Below are positions 44,375 through 52,828 of a stretch of 64,000 nt of DNA, in pieces. The notes under the pieces are model-generated. The model had not been told where the DNA came from, did not search any database, and saw only the letters and a program-made list of their open reading frames with translations. The position numbers and the translations under genes were made by a program. Positions within the stretch are counted from its first letter, which is position 1; each line of letters opens with the position of its first letter. The stretch lies in NCBI GenBank assembly GCA_017550745.1, contig JAFZOG010000041.1, positions 22,796 through 86,795 of the forward strand, written 5' to 3'. The DNA is from Clostridia bacterium (GTDB lineage: Bacteria > Bacillota > Clostridia > Christensenellales > Aristaeellaceae).

Positions 44375-45691
44375 GTGATGAGAACGGAGCGGCGCAGAAG
44401 CACCGGGGCGAGCATCCTGATCGAAATGTCGGTGATTTTCTGCCTGCTCGTATCCCTGGGCTTTCCCGGCCAGCTGGAGGTCATGATTGGCTCATCCCTG
44501 GAAAAGATGGTGGAATACGCCGCTTTCGGCCTGGAAATTTTGGTCATGATCCTGTCCAGCGGCAATACCTGGCAGGACATCCAATTGATCCACCTGGATA
44601 AGAAATACCTGGTGCTATACGCTTACGTGGGCATTCTGTTTGTGGTGTCCATGCTTGTCACCAGCTTCCCTTCCGACCAGTTTATTACCTGCGCGCGCCT
44701 TCTGGTTACGCTTCTGTTCGCCATATGGATGCAGGAATTTTTTCATCTGGATCAGATTCTGGAGCTGTTTTGCTGCGCACAGGCCCTGTTCGTGCTGGCG
44801 ACGATCTTTTTCATGATCCGCTATCCCAATTACGCCTATGAAAGCGGCTCGGGATACAGCCACGCGCTGTGCGGGCTGAACCCGGCAAAAAACGCCAACG
44901 CCACGGAAATCTCCTTTGGCATCCTTCTCACCATCATGCTGATGGGCAGGAAAATAAAAACGCGCCGCGGCCCGGTGTTCCGCTGGCTGGTTCTGCTGTC
45001 CGTCCAGGGCGTGCTGCTGATCATGTGCCAGTGTACGGGCGCGCTGTTCTGCACCTTGATCGCTGTTTTCCCGCTGATGCTGAAGGATAAGTTCCGGCTG
45101 CCCTGGGGCTTGATTTACATCACGGTGAACATCGTATTCCTGTTCGTCGCGCTCACGCTGATGCCCCTGTTTGAGGACATCATTGTGGCCATGGGCAAAG
45201 ACGCCACCCTGACAGGGCGCATCCCCATGTGGAATTATATCATCAACGTGATGACATTCAACCGCCCCCTCACGGGCTTTGGGTACAGCATGTTCTGGCG
45301 GGATCCCAACGCTACGGCCCTGATCCATACTGCCTTCAATGCCCGCACCAATCCCTTCATGGCGAACCTGTCGACAGGCTCCCACAACGTGATCATCGAA
45401 ACCTGGGTCAACAGCGGACTGATCGGGCTGAGCATGTTTTTTATAGCGCTGCTGTTCTCCTTCCGCAGGATGAAGGATATCGAGTGGGAGCGCTATCGGT
45501 TCTGCAGCGTGGTGATGACGTTCCTGACCCTGAACGGGCTGACGGAACGCTGCCTGGGCGGCAATTATACCTTTGGCATTCTGTCCGTGCTGCTGGTGAT
45601 GGCGATGGGATGCAACCGAAAGGAATTCCAGAAGAATTATCGGAAAAATCCCGCTGTGAACGCATATCCCGCGAACACGACCGCACCGTGA
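44375..45691 (+). CDS. O-antigen ligase/polymerase-like protein (Wzy)
   Basis: This 438-residue protein has about 11 predicted helices and a Wzy_C-type extracytoplasmic segment: TLTGRIPMWNYII, then FNRPLTGFGYSMFW and GSHNVIIETWVNSGLIGL. These features mark EPS/O-antigen polymerases that join lipid-linked repeat units outside the membrane. GTG 44375 lies 10 nt after GGAGG; ATG 44378 is next to it. It precedes the flippase gene. Confidence 0.85.
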   Translation: MMRTERRRSTGASILIEMSVIFCLLVSLGFPGQLEVMIGSSLEKMVEYAAFGLEILVMILSSGNTWQDIQLIHLDKKYLVLYAYVGILFVVSMLVTSFPSDQFITCARLLVTLLFAIWMQEFFHLDQILELFCCAQALFVLATIFFMIRYPNYAYESGSGYSHALCGLNPAKNANATEISFGILLTIMLMGRKIKTRRGPVFRWLVLLSVQGVLLIMCQCTGALFCTLIAVFPLMLKDKFRLPWGLIYITVNIVFLFVALTLMPLFEDIIVAMGKDATLTGRIPMWNYIINVMTFNRPLTGFGYSMFWRDPNATALIHTAFNARTNPFMANLSTGSHNVIIETWVNSGLIGLSMFFIALLFSFRRMKDIEWERYRFCSVVMTFLTLNGLTERCLGGNYTFGILSVLLVMAMGCNRKEFQKNYRKNPAVNAYPANTTAP

Positions 45692-45711
45692 TCTATGGAG
45701 GAACTGAGAAA

Positions 45712-47256
45712 TTGAGCCTTGCGCATCCCAATGCGGGGAAACAAAAGCTGATGCACCTGCTTCGCACTATGCTGGTAACGGGCATGGCTTATGTGGTCAG
45801 CTACGGCATCACCCTGGTGCTGACCCCATACATTACGGAAACTGTGGGAACGGAAGCATACGGCTTTGTCACGCTGGCGAAGCAGTTCGCCGAATACGCC
45901 ACCATCGTGACCACGGCGCTGAATACTTACGCCGCCCGGTATATTGGCATCGCTTATCATAAGAACGATATGAAACAGGCCAATATGTATTTCGCCTCTG
46001 TTTTCTGGGGGGATATCATTCTGGCGTCGTGCATTTTCGCCGCAGCCCTGGCCGTGATCGTTTTCCTGGAATATATCATCTCCATTCCCGCCGCGCTGGT
46101 GGCGGATGTCAAGGTGCTGTTTCTGCTTACGTTCCTGTCGTTCTGGGTCACGACGGTGTTTTCTGTGTTCGGCTGCGCGGGCTATGTGCGGGATCGCATG
46201 GATTTGAAGGGCGTTTTCAAAACCCTCTCCTTTATAACGGACGCGCTGGCGCTGCTGATCTGCTATGTGTTTTTCCCGGCCGCGATCCTGTATGTGGGCA
46301 TCGGCACGCTGGCCGCCGCCCTGGTCATTGCGGGCACGGACTGGTGGATGAGCCGGAAATACCTGCCCATGCTGAAAACGGCGCGAAAGGATTTTTCCTT
46401 CCAGGCTGTGAAGCAGCTGGTCATGAACGGCTTCTGGATGTCCTTCAATATGGTGGGCGACCTGCTGAACAACGGGCTGGACCTGCTGGTGTGCAATCAG
46501 ATGCTGACTTCTCTGGCCATGGGCCAGCTGGCAATCGCCAAAACCATGCACACCATCGTGAAAAGCCTGTACCTGGTGGTAGATCAGGCGTTCATCCCCC
46601 GGTTTATCAAAGCGTATGCGGATGAGCATAAGGATAAGCTGATGGATGAGCTGAAGCTGTCCATGAAGGTGTCCGGCATGCTGGCCAATATCGCGTTCGC
46701 GGGGTTTGTGGCGCTGGGGCTCAGCTATTACCGCCTGTGGATCCCCAATGAGGATATCGAATTGATTTACCGGCTGACCATCGTGACCATCATGGTCATT
46801 TTGCCCACCGGGGCGATCCATCCGCTGTATTACATCTATTCCCTGACCCTGAAGCAGAAGATCCCCTGCTATGTCACGCTCATCGGCGGCATATTCAATG
46901 TGGCGGGGATGTACGTGCTGATCCGGTACGCGGGCATGGGCGTATACGCGGTGGCGTGGACCACGGTGGCGGTCATGACCTTCATCAATTTTGTATCCAA
47001 CCCGCTGTATATGGCGCATGTGCTGCGGGTGCCCTGGCACTCCTTTTATCCCGATATCCTGCGCAACCTGCTTTCCTGCTGCGTGCTGACGCTGCTGTTC
47101 TATGGCCTGGCTTCCCTTTACAAACCCACCGGCTGGCTGACGCTGATCCTGTGCGCGGGCGGTTACGCGCTGCTTGGCATCCCGATCCATCTGGCCATTG
47201 TCACCAACCGGGATCAGCGGAGGAGATTGGCCGAAGCAGTCAGGCGAAAGCCATGA
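45712..47256 (+). CDS. Polysaccharide flippase (Wzx/MVF family)
   Basis: This protein of about 514 residues has 12-14 predicted helices and the polysaccharide-biosynthesis fold seen in Wzx (SYGITLVLTPYITETVGTEAYGFVTLA at the start). It should move lipid-linked repeat units across the membrane. TTG 45712 has GGAGG 10 nt upstream and begins 20 nt after the polymerase stop. The frame is open further back to 45229, but that part overlaps the polymerase in another frame and is not coding. Confidence 0.9.
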   Translation: MSLAHPNAGKQKLMHLLRTMLVTGMAYVVSYGITLVLTPYITETVGTEAYGFVTLAKQFAEYATIVTTALNTYAARYIGIAYHKNDMKQANMYFASVFWGDIILASCIFAAALAVIVFLEYIISIPAALVADVKVLFLLTFLSFWVTTVFSVFGCAGYVRDRMDLKGVFKTLSFITDALALLICYVFFPAAILYVGIGTLAAALVIAGTDWWMSRKYLPMLKTARKDFSFQAVKQLVMNGFWMSFNMVGDLLNNGLDLLVCNQMLTSLAMGQLAIAKTMHTIVKSLYLVVDQAFIPRFIKAYADEHKDKLMDELKLSMKVSGMLANIAFAGFVALGLSYYRLWIPNEDIELIYRLTIVTIMVILPTGAIHPLYYIYSLTLKQKIPCYVTLIGGIFNVAGMYVLIRYAGMGVYAVAWTTVAVMTFINFVSNPLYMAHVLRVPWHSFYPDILRNLLSCCVLTLLFYGLASLYKPTGWLTLILCAGGYALLGIPIHLAIVTNRDQRRRLAEAVRRKP

Positions 47257-47289
47257 TCTCCCAATCGCACCATAAGGAGGCCGATCCAG

Positions 47290-48375
47290 TTGAAGCTGAT
47301 TGTACACCGTATCAATGAAACGGATCAGAACGTGCATATCCAACGCAACGAGGAGATGTTCAGAAAGCTGAACGTGGATGTGCGGGATGTTTATAACCGG
47401 GATTTGCTGCGAGGCGATTTGACGAAGGCGGACGCGATCTGTCTGAACTGGTTTGAAAACATCGACGGCGGCAGCTTCTATATGCCGGTGCTGCGATATA
47501 TCCGGCGGATCATACAGATGCGCAGGATCAGGAAGGCGGGCCTGAAGGTGATTTTCTGCATGCACAACAAATTTCCCCACAGCCCCCGTTATCCGGCCCT
47601 GAGCAGAGATTTGTATTATCGCCTGGCGGAAATGGCGGACGTGATCCTCACCTTTGCCGAGGAAACAAAAGACGGCCTTACGGAATTGTTTCCCAAGCGG
47701 GATTATTCCGGAAAGATCCGGGTCATCCGTCCGCTGAATTATATCGGCGCGTATCCTCCGAACGCCGGTTCCGCCACGTATCAGGCCGTGAAAAAGTTTG
47801 CGGGAAAAATGCTGATCGGGTTTGTGGGCGTCATTTCGCCCTACAAAAACGTGGAGCTGCTGTTCCGGGCCGCCAAAGCGATGGCCGGGGAAGACGCCGC
47901 GTTTCTGATTTACGGCAAGCCCGTTTCCCCGGAATACCAGACAAAAATGGAACAAATGGCGGCGGGGTGCGAAAACGCCATCTGCCGGTTCGAGCGGATA
48001 CCGGATGAAGAAATGGCCCCGATTCTGGATGTGTGCGACGTGATGATCATGCCCTATGATACCAGAAGCGCGGCCAATTCCGGCACGGGGCGGCTTGCGT
48101 TTTCTTATGGCCGCACGGTGGTTTCGCCGGACATTCCTTCCATGAAGGCGCTTCCGGAGGAGCTGCTGTATCTGTACCATTACGAAACCGACGGGGAGCA
48201 TGAAGCCAAAATGATGGAGCAGCTTCTCCGGGCTTACGGCGATTGGCGAAAAGACCCGGAGATCCTGCGTGAAAAGGGAAGCAGCCTGAAGGCGCTGATG
48301 GAACGGGATTACTCCGAAGCGGCTGTGATGCGGCAATACGCGGAGATATTTTCCCGGCTGGACGCAGGCAAATGA
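47290..48375 (+). CDS. Glycosyltransferase, GT-B fold
   Basis: This 361-residue cytoplasmic enzyme has a GT4-like C-terminal domain: IGFVGVISPYKNVELLFRAA, YGKPVSPEYQ, then DVMIMPYDTRSAANSGTGRLAFSYGRTVV. The usual E-x7-E is not obvious, so it may belong to a divergent GT4/GT1 group. TTG 47290 follows AAGGAGG by 9 nt. Sugar donor and acceptor are unknown. Confidence 0.82.
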   Translation: MKLIVHRINETDQNVHIQRNEEMFRKLNVDVRDVYNRDLLRGDLTKADAICLNWFENIDGGSFYMPVLRYIRRIIQMRRIRKAGLKVIFCMHNKFPHSPRYPALSRDLYYRLAEMADVILTFAEETKDGLTELFPKRDYSGKIRVIRPLNYIGAYPPNAGSATYQAVKKFAGKMLIGFVGVISPYKNVELLFRAAKAMAGEDAAFLIYGKPVSPEYQTKMEQMAAGCENAICRFERIPDEEMAPILDVCDVMIMPYDTRSAANSGTGRLAFSYGRTVVSPDIPSMKALPEELLYLYHYETDGEHEAKMMEQLLRAYGDWRKDPEILREKGSSLKALMERDYSEAAVMRQYAEIFSRLDAGK

Positions 48376-48387
48376 CTGGCGCCGGGA

Positions 48388-49905
48388 ATGGATGACGGCA
48401 AGGGGGAATCAGCTACGAGAAACGTTCTGGAATACCTGGAGGAGATCGTCCGCCAAACGCCGGATAAAATTGCGGCGGCCTGCGGGGAGGAGCGGTATAC
48501 CTTTCGGGAGATGCAGGCGCTGGCAAAAAGAATCGGCGCGGCAATCGGCAAATACGGCGGAAAGAACCTGCCCATCGGCGTGATCGCCGCCCGCAGCGCC
48601 GAAACCATCGCTTATCTGTTGGGCGCGCTGTACAGCGGGAATTATTATGTGCCCATGGATCCGGACATGCCCGCCGAAAAGAAGCAGGCCATCGTGGACG
48701 ATACCGGGCTGCGGATCATCCTGGGAACCGAGGACTGCCGGGGGCTGGCCGCGGCGCTGCGGTTTGACGGCTGCTACCTTTCTTTGAATGATTTGGGCCC
48801 TCAGGAATGCGCCCTGCCGGAGGCGGGGGGAGATGACCCGCTGTATATGGTGTACACCTCCGGCTCTACCGGCAAGCCCAAGGGCATCCTGAAATCCCAC
48901 GGCGCCGAGATCAGCTTTATCGACGCTTACTGCGCCACCTTCGATTTTTCCGCGGAGGACGTGATCGGCAACCAGACACCCTTTTTCTTCGATGCCTCCG
49001 GCAAGGACCTGTACCTGATGCTGAAAATGGGCTGCACCCTGGAAATCCTGCCCACGAAGCTGTTTTCCTTCCCCACGGAATTGATGGAATACATGAACGA
49101 CAGGCGGGTGACCTTTATTTCCTGGGTGCCCACCGCCATTTCCATCGTGGCCCAGCTGAACCCCTTTTCCGTGGTAAAGCCGGAATTCCTGCGCAAGGTC
49201 TTTTTCGTGGGCGAGGTCATGCCCATGAAGTACCTGAATAAATGGCGCAGGGCGCTGCCTGATTTGCAGTATGTGAACCTGTACGGCCAGTCCGAGCTGG
49301 CCGGTATCTGCTGTTATTTCGAGGTGAAGGGCGACTGGGCGGACACCGCCGTGCTGCCCATGGGCAAGCCGCTGAAAAACAGCAGGATGTACCTTTTGGA
49401 CGGCGGAAAGACGGTGACGGAACCGGGGCGAATCGGCGAAATGTATATCGAAAGCCCGGCGCTTGCCCTGGAATACTTCCATGACCCGGAAAAAACCGCC
49501 GCCTCTTTCCTGATAAAGGACTTTGGCGAAGGGCCTGTCCGCTGCTTTAAAACCGGCGATATGGCCCAATACGACGGGGAGGGCAATTTGATATTCGCTG
49601 CCCGGACCGATTTTCAAATCAAGCATATGGGCCACCGCATCGAGCTGGGGGAAATCGAGGCCATCGCCACCGCCCTGGACGAAATCAAGCTGTGCTGCTG
49701 CCTGTACCGTCCGGAGAAACAGTGGATTTATCTTTTCGTCGAGCCGGCGGACGGCTGCGGCCTGACCGGACAGGAATTCCGCAGCCTCCTGCGGGATAAG
49801 CTGTCCGATTATATGCTGCCGCGCAAGGTGATTCCGGTGGAAAAGATGCCCCTGAACGCCAATGGGAAAATCGACCGGCAGACGCTGAAAACACTGATGA
49901 AATAG
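48388..49905 (+). CDS. AMP-forming amino-acid ligase (DltA-like)
   Basis: This 505-residue adenylation enzyme has core motifs YTSGSTGKPKG (A3), YGQSELAG (A5), FKTGDMAQYD (A7) and the catalytic-Lys motif PLNANGKIDR (A10). It should activate a small amino acid (D-Ala in DltA) or another acid and load it on the carrier protein encoded next. The pocket residues were not decoded, so the substrate is open. ATG 48388 is preceded only by GGGA, a weak site. The downstream carrier, MBOAT and SGNH genes make a Dlt-like set. Confidence 0.88.
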   Translation: MDDGKGESATRNVLEYLEEIVRQTPDKIAAACGEERYTFREMQALAKRIGAAIGKYGGKNLPIGVIAARSAETIAYLLGALYSGNYYVPMDPDMPAEKKQAIVDDTGLRIILGTEDCRGLAAALRFDGCYLSLNDLGPQECALPEAGGDDPLYMVYTSGSTGKPKGILKSHGAEISFIDAYCATFDFSAEDVIGNQTPFFFDASGKDLYLMLKMGCTLEILPTKLFSFPTELMEYMNDRRVTFISWVPTAISIVAQLNPFSVVKPEFLRKVFFVGEVMPMKYLNKWRRALPDLQYVNLYGQSELAGICCYFEVKGDWADTAVLPMGKPLKNSRMYLLDGGKTVTEPGRIGEMYIESPALALEYFHDPEKTAASFLIKDFGEGPVRCFKTGDMAQYDGEGNLIFAARTDFQIKHMGHRIELGEIEAIATALDEIKLCCCLYRPEKQWIYLFVEPADGCGLTGQEFRSLLRDKLSDYMLPRKVIPVEKMPLNANGKIDRQTLKTLMK

Positions 49906-49921
49906 GAATGGGGGAAGAAAC

Positions 49922-50152
49922 ATGGAAGAACTGCTTGAAATCCTGCGGGACATCAACCCGGACGTGGACTACGAAACGGAAGACAACCTGATCGACGGCA
50001 AGGTGCTGGACTCCCTGAGCATCATTCAGATGATCAACGAAATCTGCGATACCTTCGATATTGAGATCCCGCCGAAGTGGATGCGGAATGAAAACTTTAA
50101 CAGCGCAAAGAAAATCTGGGCGATGATTCAGCAGATCCAAGAGGAAGAATAA
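49922..50152 (+). CDS. Acyl/aminoacyl carrier protein (DltC-like)
   Basis: This 76-residue carrier has the phosphopantetheine site Ser in KVLDSLSIIQMINEI. Length and surroundings are those of DltC or small acyl carrier proteins. It should receive the activated residue from the ligase and present it to the MBOAT protein. ATG 49922 follows GGGGGAAG; the MBOAT gene starts 2 nt after its stop. Confidence 0.9.
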   Translation: MEELLEILRDINPDVDYETEDNLIDGKVLDSLSIIQMINEICDTFDIEIPPKWMRNENFNSAKKIWAMIQQIQEEE

Positions 50153-50154
50153 GT

Positions 50155-51759
50155 ATGTCCATTACTTCATTTACCTTTCTTCTGTTCATTGGCGCGGTGC
50201 TGCTGGCTTATTTTCTGGTGCCGAAAAGATGCCAGTGGGTGGTGCTGCTGATTGCCAGCTGCTGTTTTTACCTGAGCTATGGGGTTCGGTATTTTCTGTT
50301 TGTGCTCTTTACCTCCGCCAGCGTGTACGCCGCGGTCAGGGCCATGCAGAAAATGGCCGACGGGCAGAAGGCATTCCTGAAGGGCGAAGGAAAGGAACTG
50401 GGCAGGGAAGAAAAAAATGCCTATAAGGCCAAGGTAAAAAGCCGAAAGAAAGCGGTCATGCTTTGCGCGATGCTGGCCAATCTGCTGGTTCTGTGCGTGT
50501 TTAAATACGCCCATTTCGTGCTGGAGCAGGTGCAGAGCGTGATCGTGCTGTTTGGCGGCGCGGGTTTTCAGGATATACTGAAGCTCGCGGCGCCTCTGGG
50601 CATTTCGTTTTACACCTTCCAGATGGTGGGCTATCTTCTGGACGTGTACTGGGGCAATGTGGAGGCGGAGAAGAATTATTTCAAAACCCTGCTGTTCTGC
50701 TCCTTCTTCCCCCAGATGACCCAGGGCCCCATCAGCGAATTTGGCTCCCTGGGGGAGCAGCTGTTCGGGGAGCACGCGTTTTCATACAAGAATTACTCCT
50801 GGGGCATGCAGCGCATGTGCTGGGGCTTTTTCAAAAAAATGGTGGTGGCGGACGCGCTCGCCCCGCTGGTTCAGGATGTGTATGCCAATTACCCGCAGTA
50901 CGCGGGCGTTACCGTCCTGTTCGGCGTGTTCATGTACAGCGTGCAGATCTATGCCGATTTCTCCGGCTATATGGATATTATGTGCGGCCTGTGCGAGGTG
51001 ATGGGCATCCGCCTGACCGAGAACTTCGACCGGCCGTACTTTTCCAAATCTGTCGCGGAATACTGGCGCAGATGGCATATGAGCCTGGGCGCCTGGTTCA
51101 AGCGGTTTATCTATTATCCCATCGGCATTTCCAAATGGAACCGGGAGCTGGGCAAAAAAAGCCGGGAAAAGCTGGGGAGGAAATTTGGCGATATGCTGCC
51201 CGCGTCCATCGCGCTGGTGGTGGTATGGCTGGCCACGGGCCTGTGGCACGGAGCCAGCTGGGCATATATTGTGTGGGGCCTGGTGAACGGGCTGTTCATT
51301 ATCCTGAATCTGTGGCTGGATCCCGTTTATGCCGCATGCCGCAGAAAACTGGGTATCCGGGAAAACGCCTGGCTGTGGCGGGCGTTCCAGGTGATCCGCA
51401 CGTTTATTCTGGTTTCGTTCATCAAGATCCTGCCTGAAGTGGGCACGCTGGGCCAGGGCCTTGGCCTGTGGGCGCGGGTTTTTACCAATCATGATATACC
51501 CGGCGGGGTGCGGCAGCTGCTCCCCTTTTTGAACTGGACCTCCACCTTCACCCTGGTGCATTTCGTGATGGCAGTGCTTGGCACGGGCTGCATGTTCGCG
51601 GTATCGCTTTTGCAGCGCCGCAGGCAGGTGCGCGCATATACGGAAAAATGGCCCATGATCTTGAGGGTCGTCATGCTGTGCGTCCTCTTCTTCTTCATCA
51701 TTACCTTTGGCATTCAAAATACCTGGGAAGGAGGCGGATTCCTGTATGCGCAATTCTAA
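50155..51759 (+). CDS. MBOAT-family acyltransferase (DltB-like)
   Basis: This 534-residue membrane protein shows the MBOAT pattern: NFDRPYFSKSVAEYWRRWHMSLG and the active-site His in ATGLWHGASWAYIVWG. DltB-type enzymes pass an activated residue from the carrier protein across the membrane to an outer acceptor. A charged loop of about 45 residues near the N-terminus is an addition to the usual core. It overlaps the SGNH gene by 14 nt. Confidence 0.92.
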   Translation: MSITSFTFLLFIGAVLLAYFLVPKRCQWVVLLIASCCFYLSYGVRYFLFVLFTSASVYAAVRAMQKMADGQKAFLKGEGKELGREEKNAYKAKVKSRKKAVMLCAMLANLLVLCVFKYAHFVLEQVQSVIVLFGGAGFQDILKLAAPLGISFYTFQMVGYLLDVYWGNVEAEKNYFKTLLFCSFFPQMTQGPISEFGSLGEQLFGEHAFSYKNYSWGMQRMCWGFFKKMVVADALAPLVQDVYANYPQYAGVTVLFGVFMYSVQIYADFSGYMDIMCGLCEVMGIRLTENFDRPYFSKSVAEYWRRWHMSLGAWFKRFIYYPIGISKWNRELGKKSREKLGRKFGDMLPASIALVVVWLATGLWHGASWAYIVWGLVNGLFIILNLWLDPVYAACRRKLGIRENAWLWRAFQVIRTFILVSFIKILPEVGTLGQGLGLWARVFTNHDIPGGVRQLLPFLNWTSTFTLVHFVMAVLGTGCMFAVSLLQRRRQVRAYTEKWPMILRVVMLCVLFFFIITFGIQNTWEGGGFLYAQF

Positions 51760-52771
51760 GCGGGTTCTGCTGTCCCTCCTTTGCTTTATCGGCATCATCA
51801 CGCTTCTTTCCGCCGTGTGCCTGGGGCTGTATTATAACACGGAAACCCTGAATATCATGGACAGCAGGCTGCGCGCTTCCCTGGCGGGCACCCTGGACCG
51901 GCTCATGATCGGCTCCTCCCACGCCTGGAACGGATTCATGCCCCAGGTGTTCGACGAAGCCCTGCAGTGCAGCAGCTACAATCTGTCCGGCGGTGTCTTT
52001 CCCATGTACGCCAAGGAACTGTTCCTGAAAAAGGAATTGTCCCGCAACCCGATTCAAACGGTATACATAGAAATATCGGACGATACGCTGACCCGCACCA
52101 ATGCAAGCGATTATTCCGAAGGGGATGAAATCGCCATCGCCCGGCTGGATTCCTGGGGGGAGCGATTTGATTACATGCGGCGGTTCCTGTCGCTGAACGA
52201 CTGTGTCAACGTGTATTCCCGGGCGCTGCTGCGGGGCGTACAGGCCGGGTTGACGCTCCTGCGGAATAAAAGCACCATGAATTACGCGGACCGGGGATTT
52301 TACGGGAAGCGCACGGAGGATATGCGCTTTACGCCGGAGGAGGCCGCCGAGCGGTATCAGCGGGATACCGTTCCGGTGGCGGATTACAGGCAGGAAAACA
52401 TCGAGCAGCTTCGCTCCGTTGTCCAAACCTGCAGGGAATTGGGCGCTGAACCGGTGTTTGTGGTGATTCCCGTTTCCGACAGCTATCTGTGGGAAAAGGC
52501 GGGAATGGACGGCTTTCGCCTGTGGCTGACGCAATTCTGCGGGGAAATGGGCTGCGCCTGTTATGATTTCAATCTGCTGCGGGATCGGTACGCACTGTTT
52601 TCCGATCAGATATCTTATGTGAACTACACGCATATGTCCGCAACAGGCGCGGAAGCGTTTACCTCCGCTTTTGCCCGGGTTGTGCTTTCCGCGGAGCGCG
52701 GCGAGGATGTGAGCCCGCTGTTTTACGGCAGCTATGCGGAAGCCCTGCTGGATTCGCCGTACCGTCCATAA
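51746..52771 (+). CDS. Membrane-anchored SGNH protein (DltD/AlgX-like)
   Basis: This 341-residue protein has one N-terminal helix (VLLSLLCFIGIITLLSAVCLGL) and an extracytoplasmic SGNH domain: MIGSSHAWNGF with the Ser nucleophile, and YTHMSATGAEAF with the His. This resembles DltD and alginate/cellulose O-acylation partners that hand acyl groups from MBOAT proteins to the glycan. ATG 51746 lies after GGAGGCGG, inside the end of the MBOAT gene. Confidence 0.85.
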   Translation: MRNSKRVLLSLLCFIGIITLLSAVCLGLYYNTETLNIMDSRLRASLAGTLDRLMIGSSHAWNGFMPQVFDEALQCSSYNLSGGVFPMYAKELFLKKELSRNPIQTVYIEISDDTLTRTNASDYSEGDEIAIARLDSWGERFDYMRRFLSLNDCVNVYSRALLRGVQAGLTLLRNKSTMNYADRGFYGKRTEDMRFTPEEAAERYQRDTVPVADYRQENIEQLRSVVQTCRELGAEPVFVVIPVSDSYLWEKAGMDGFRLWLTQFCGEMGCACYDFNLLRDRYALFSDQISYVNYTHMSATGAEAFTSAFARVVLSAERGEDVSPLFYGSYAEALLDSPYRP

Positions 52772-52828
52772 AACAGATGATTTACCAAAGCGCTTTAGCC
52801 CCCCACACCAACGCAAATGGAGGAACAG

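Noticed and set aside
45229-45711. Upstream extension of the flippase reading frame
   Set aside because: It overlaps the polymerase gene in another frame, lacks hydrophobic segments and has no start site; the TTG at 45712 has a ribosome site.
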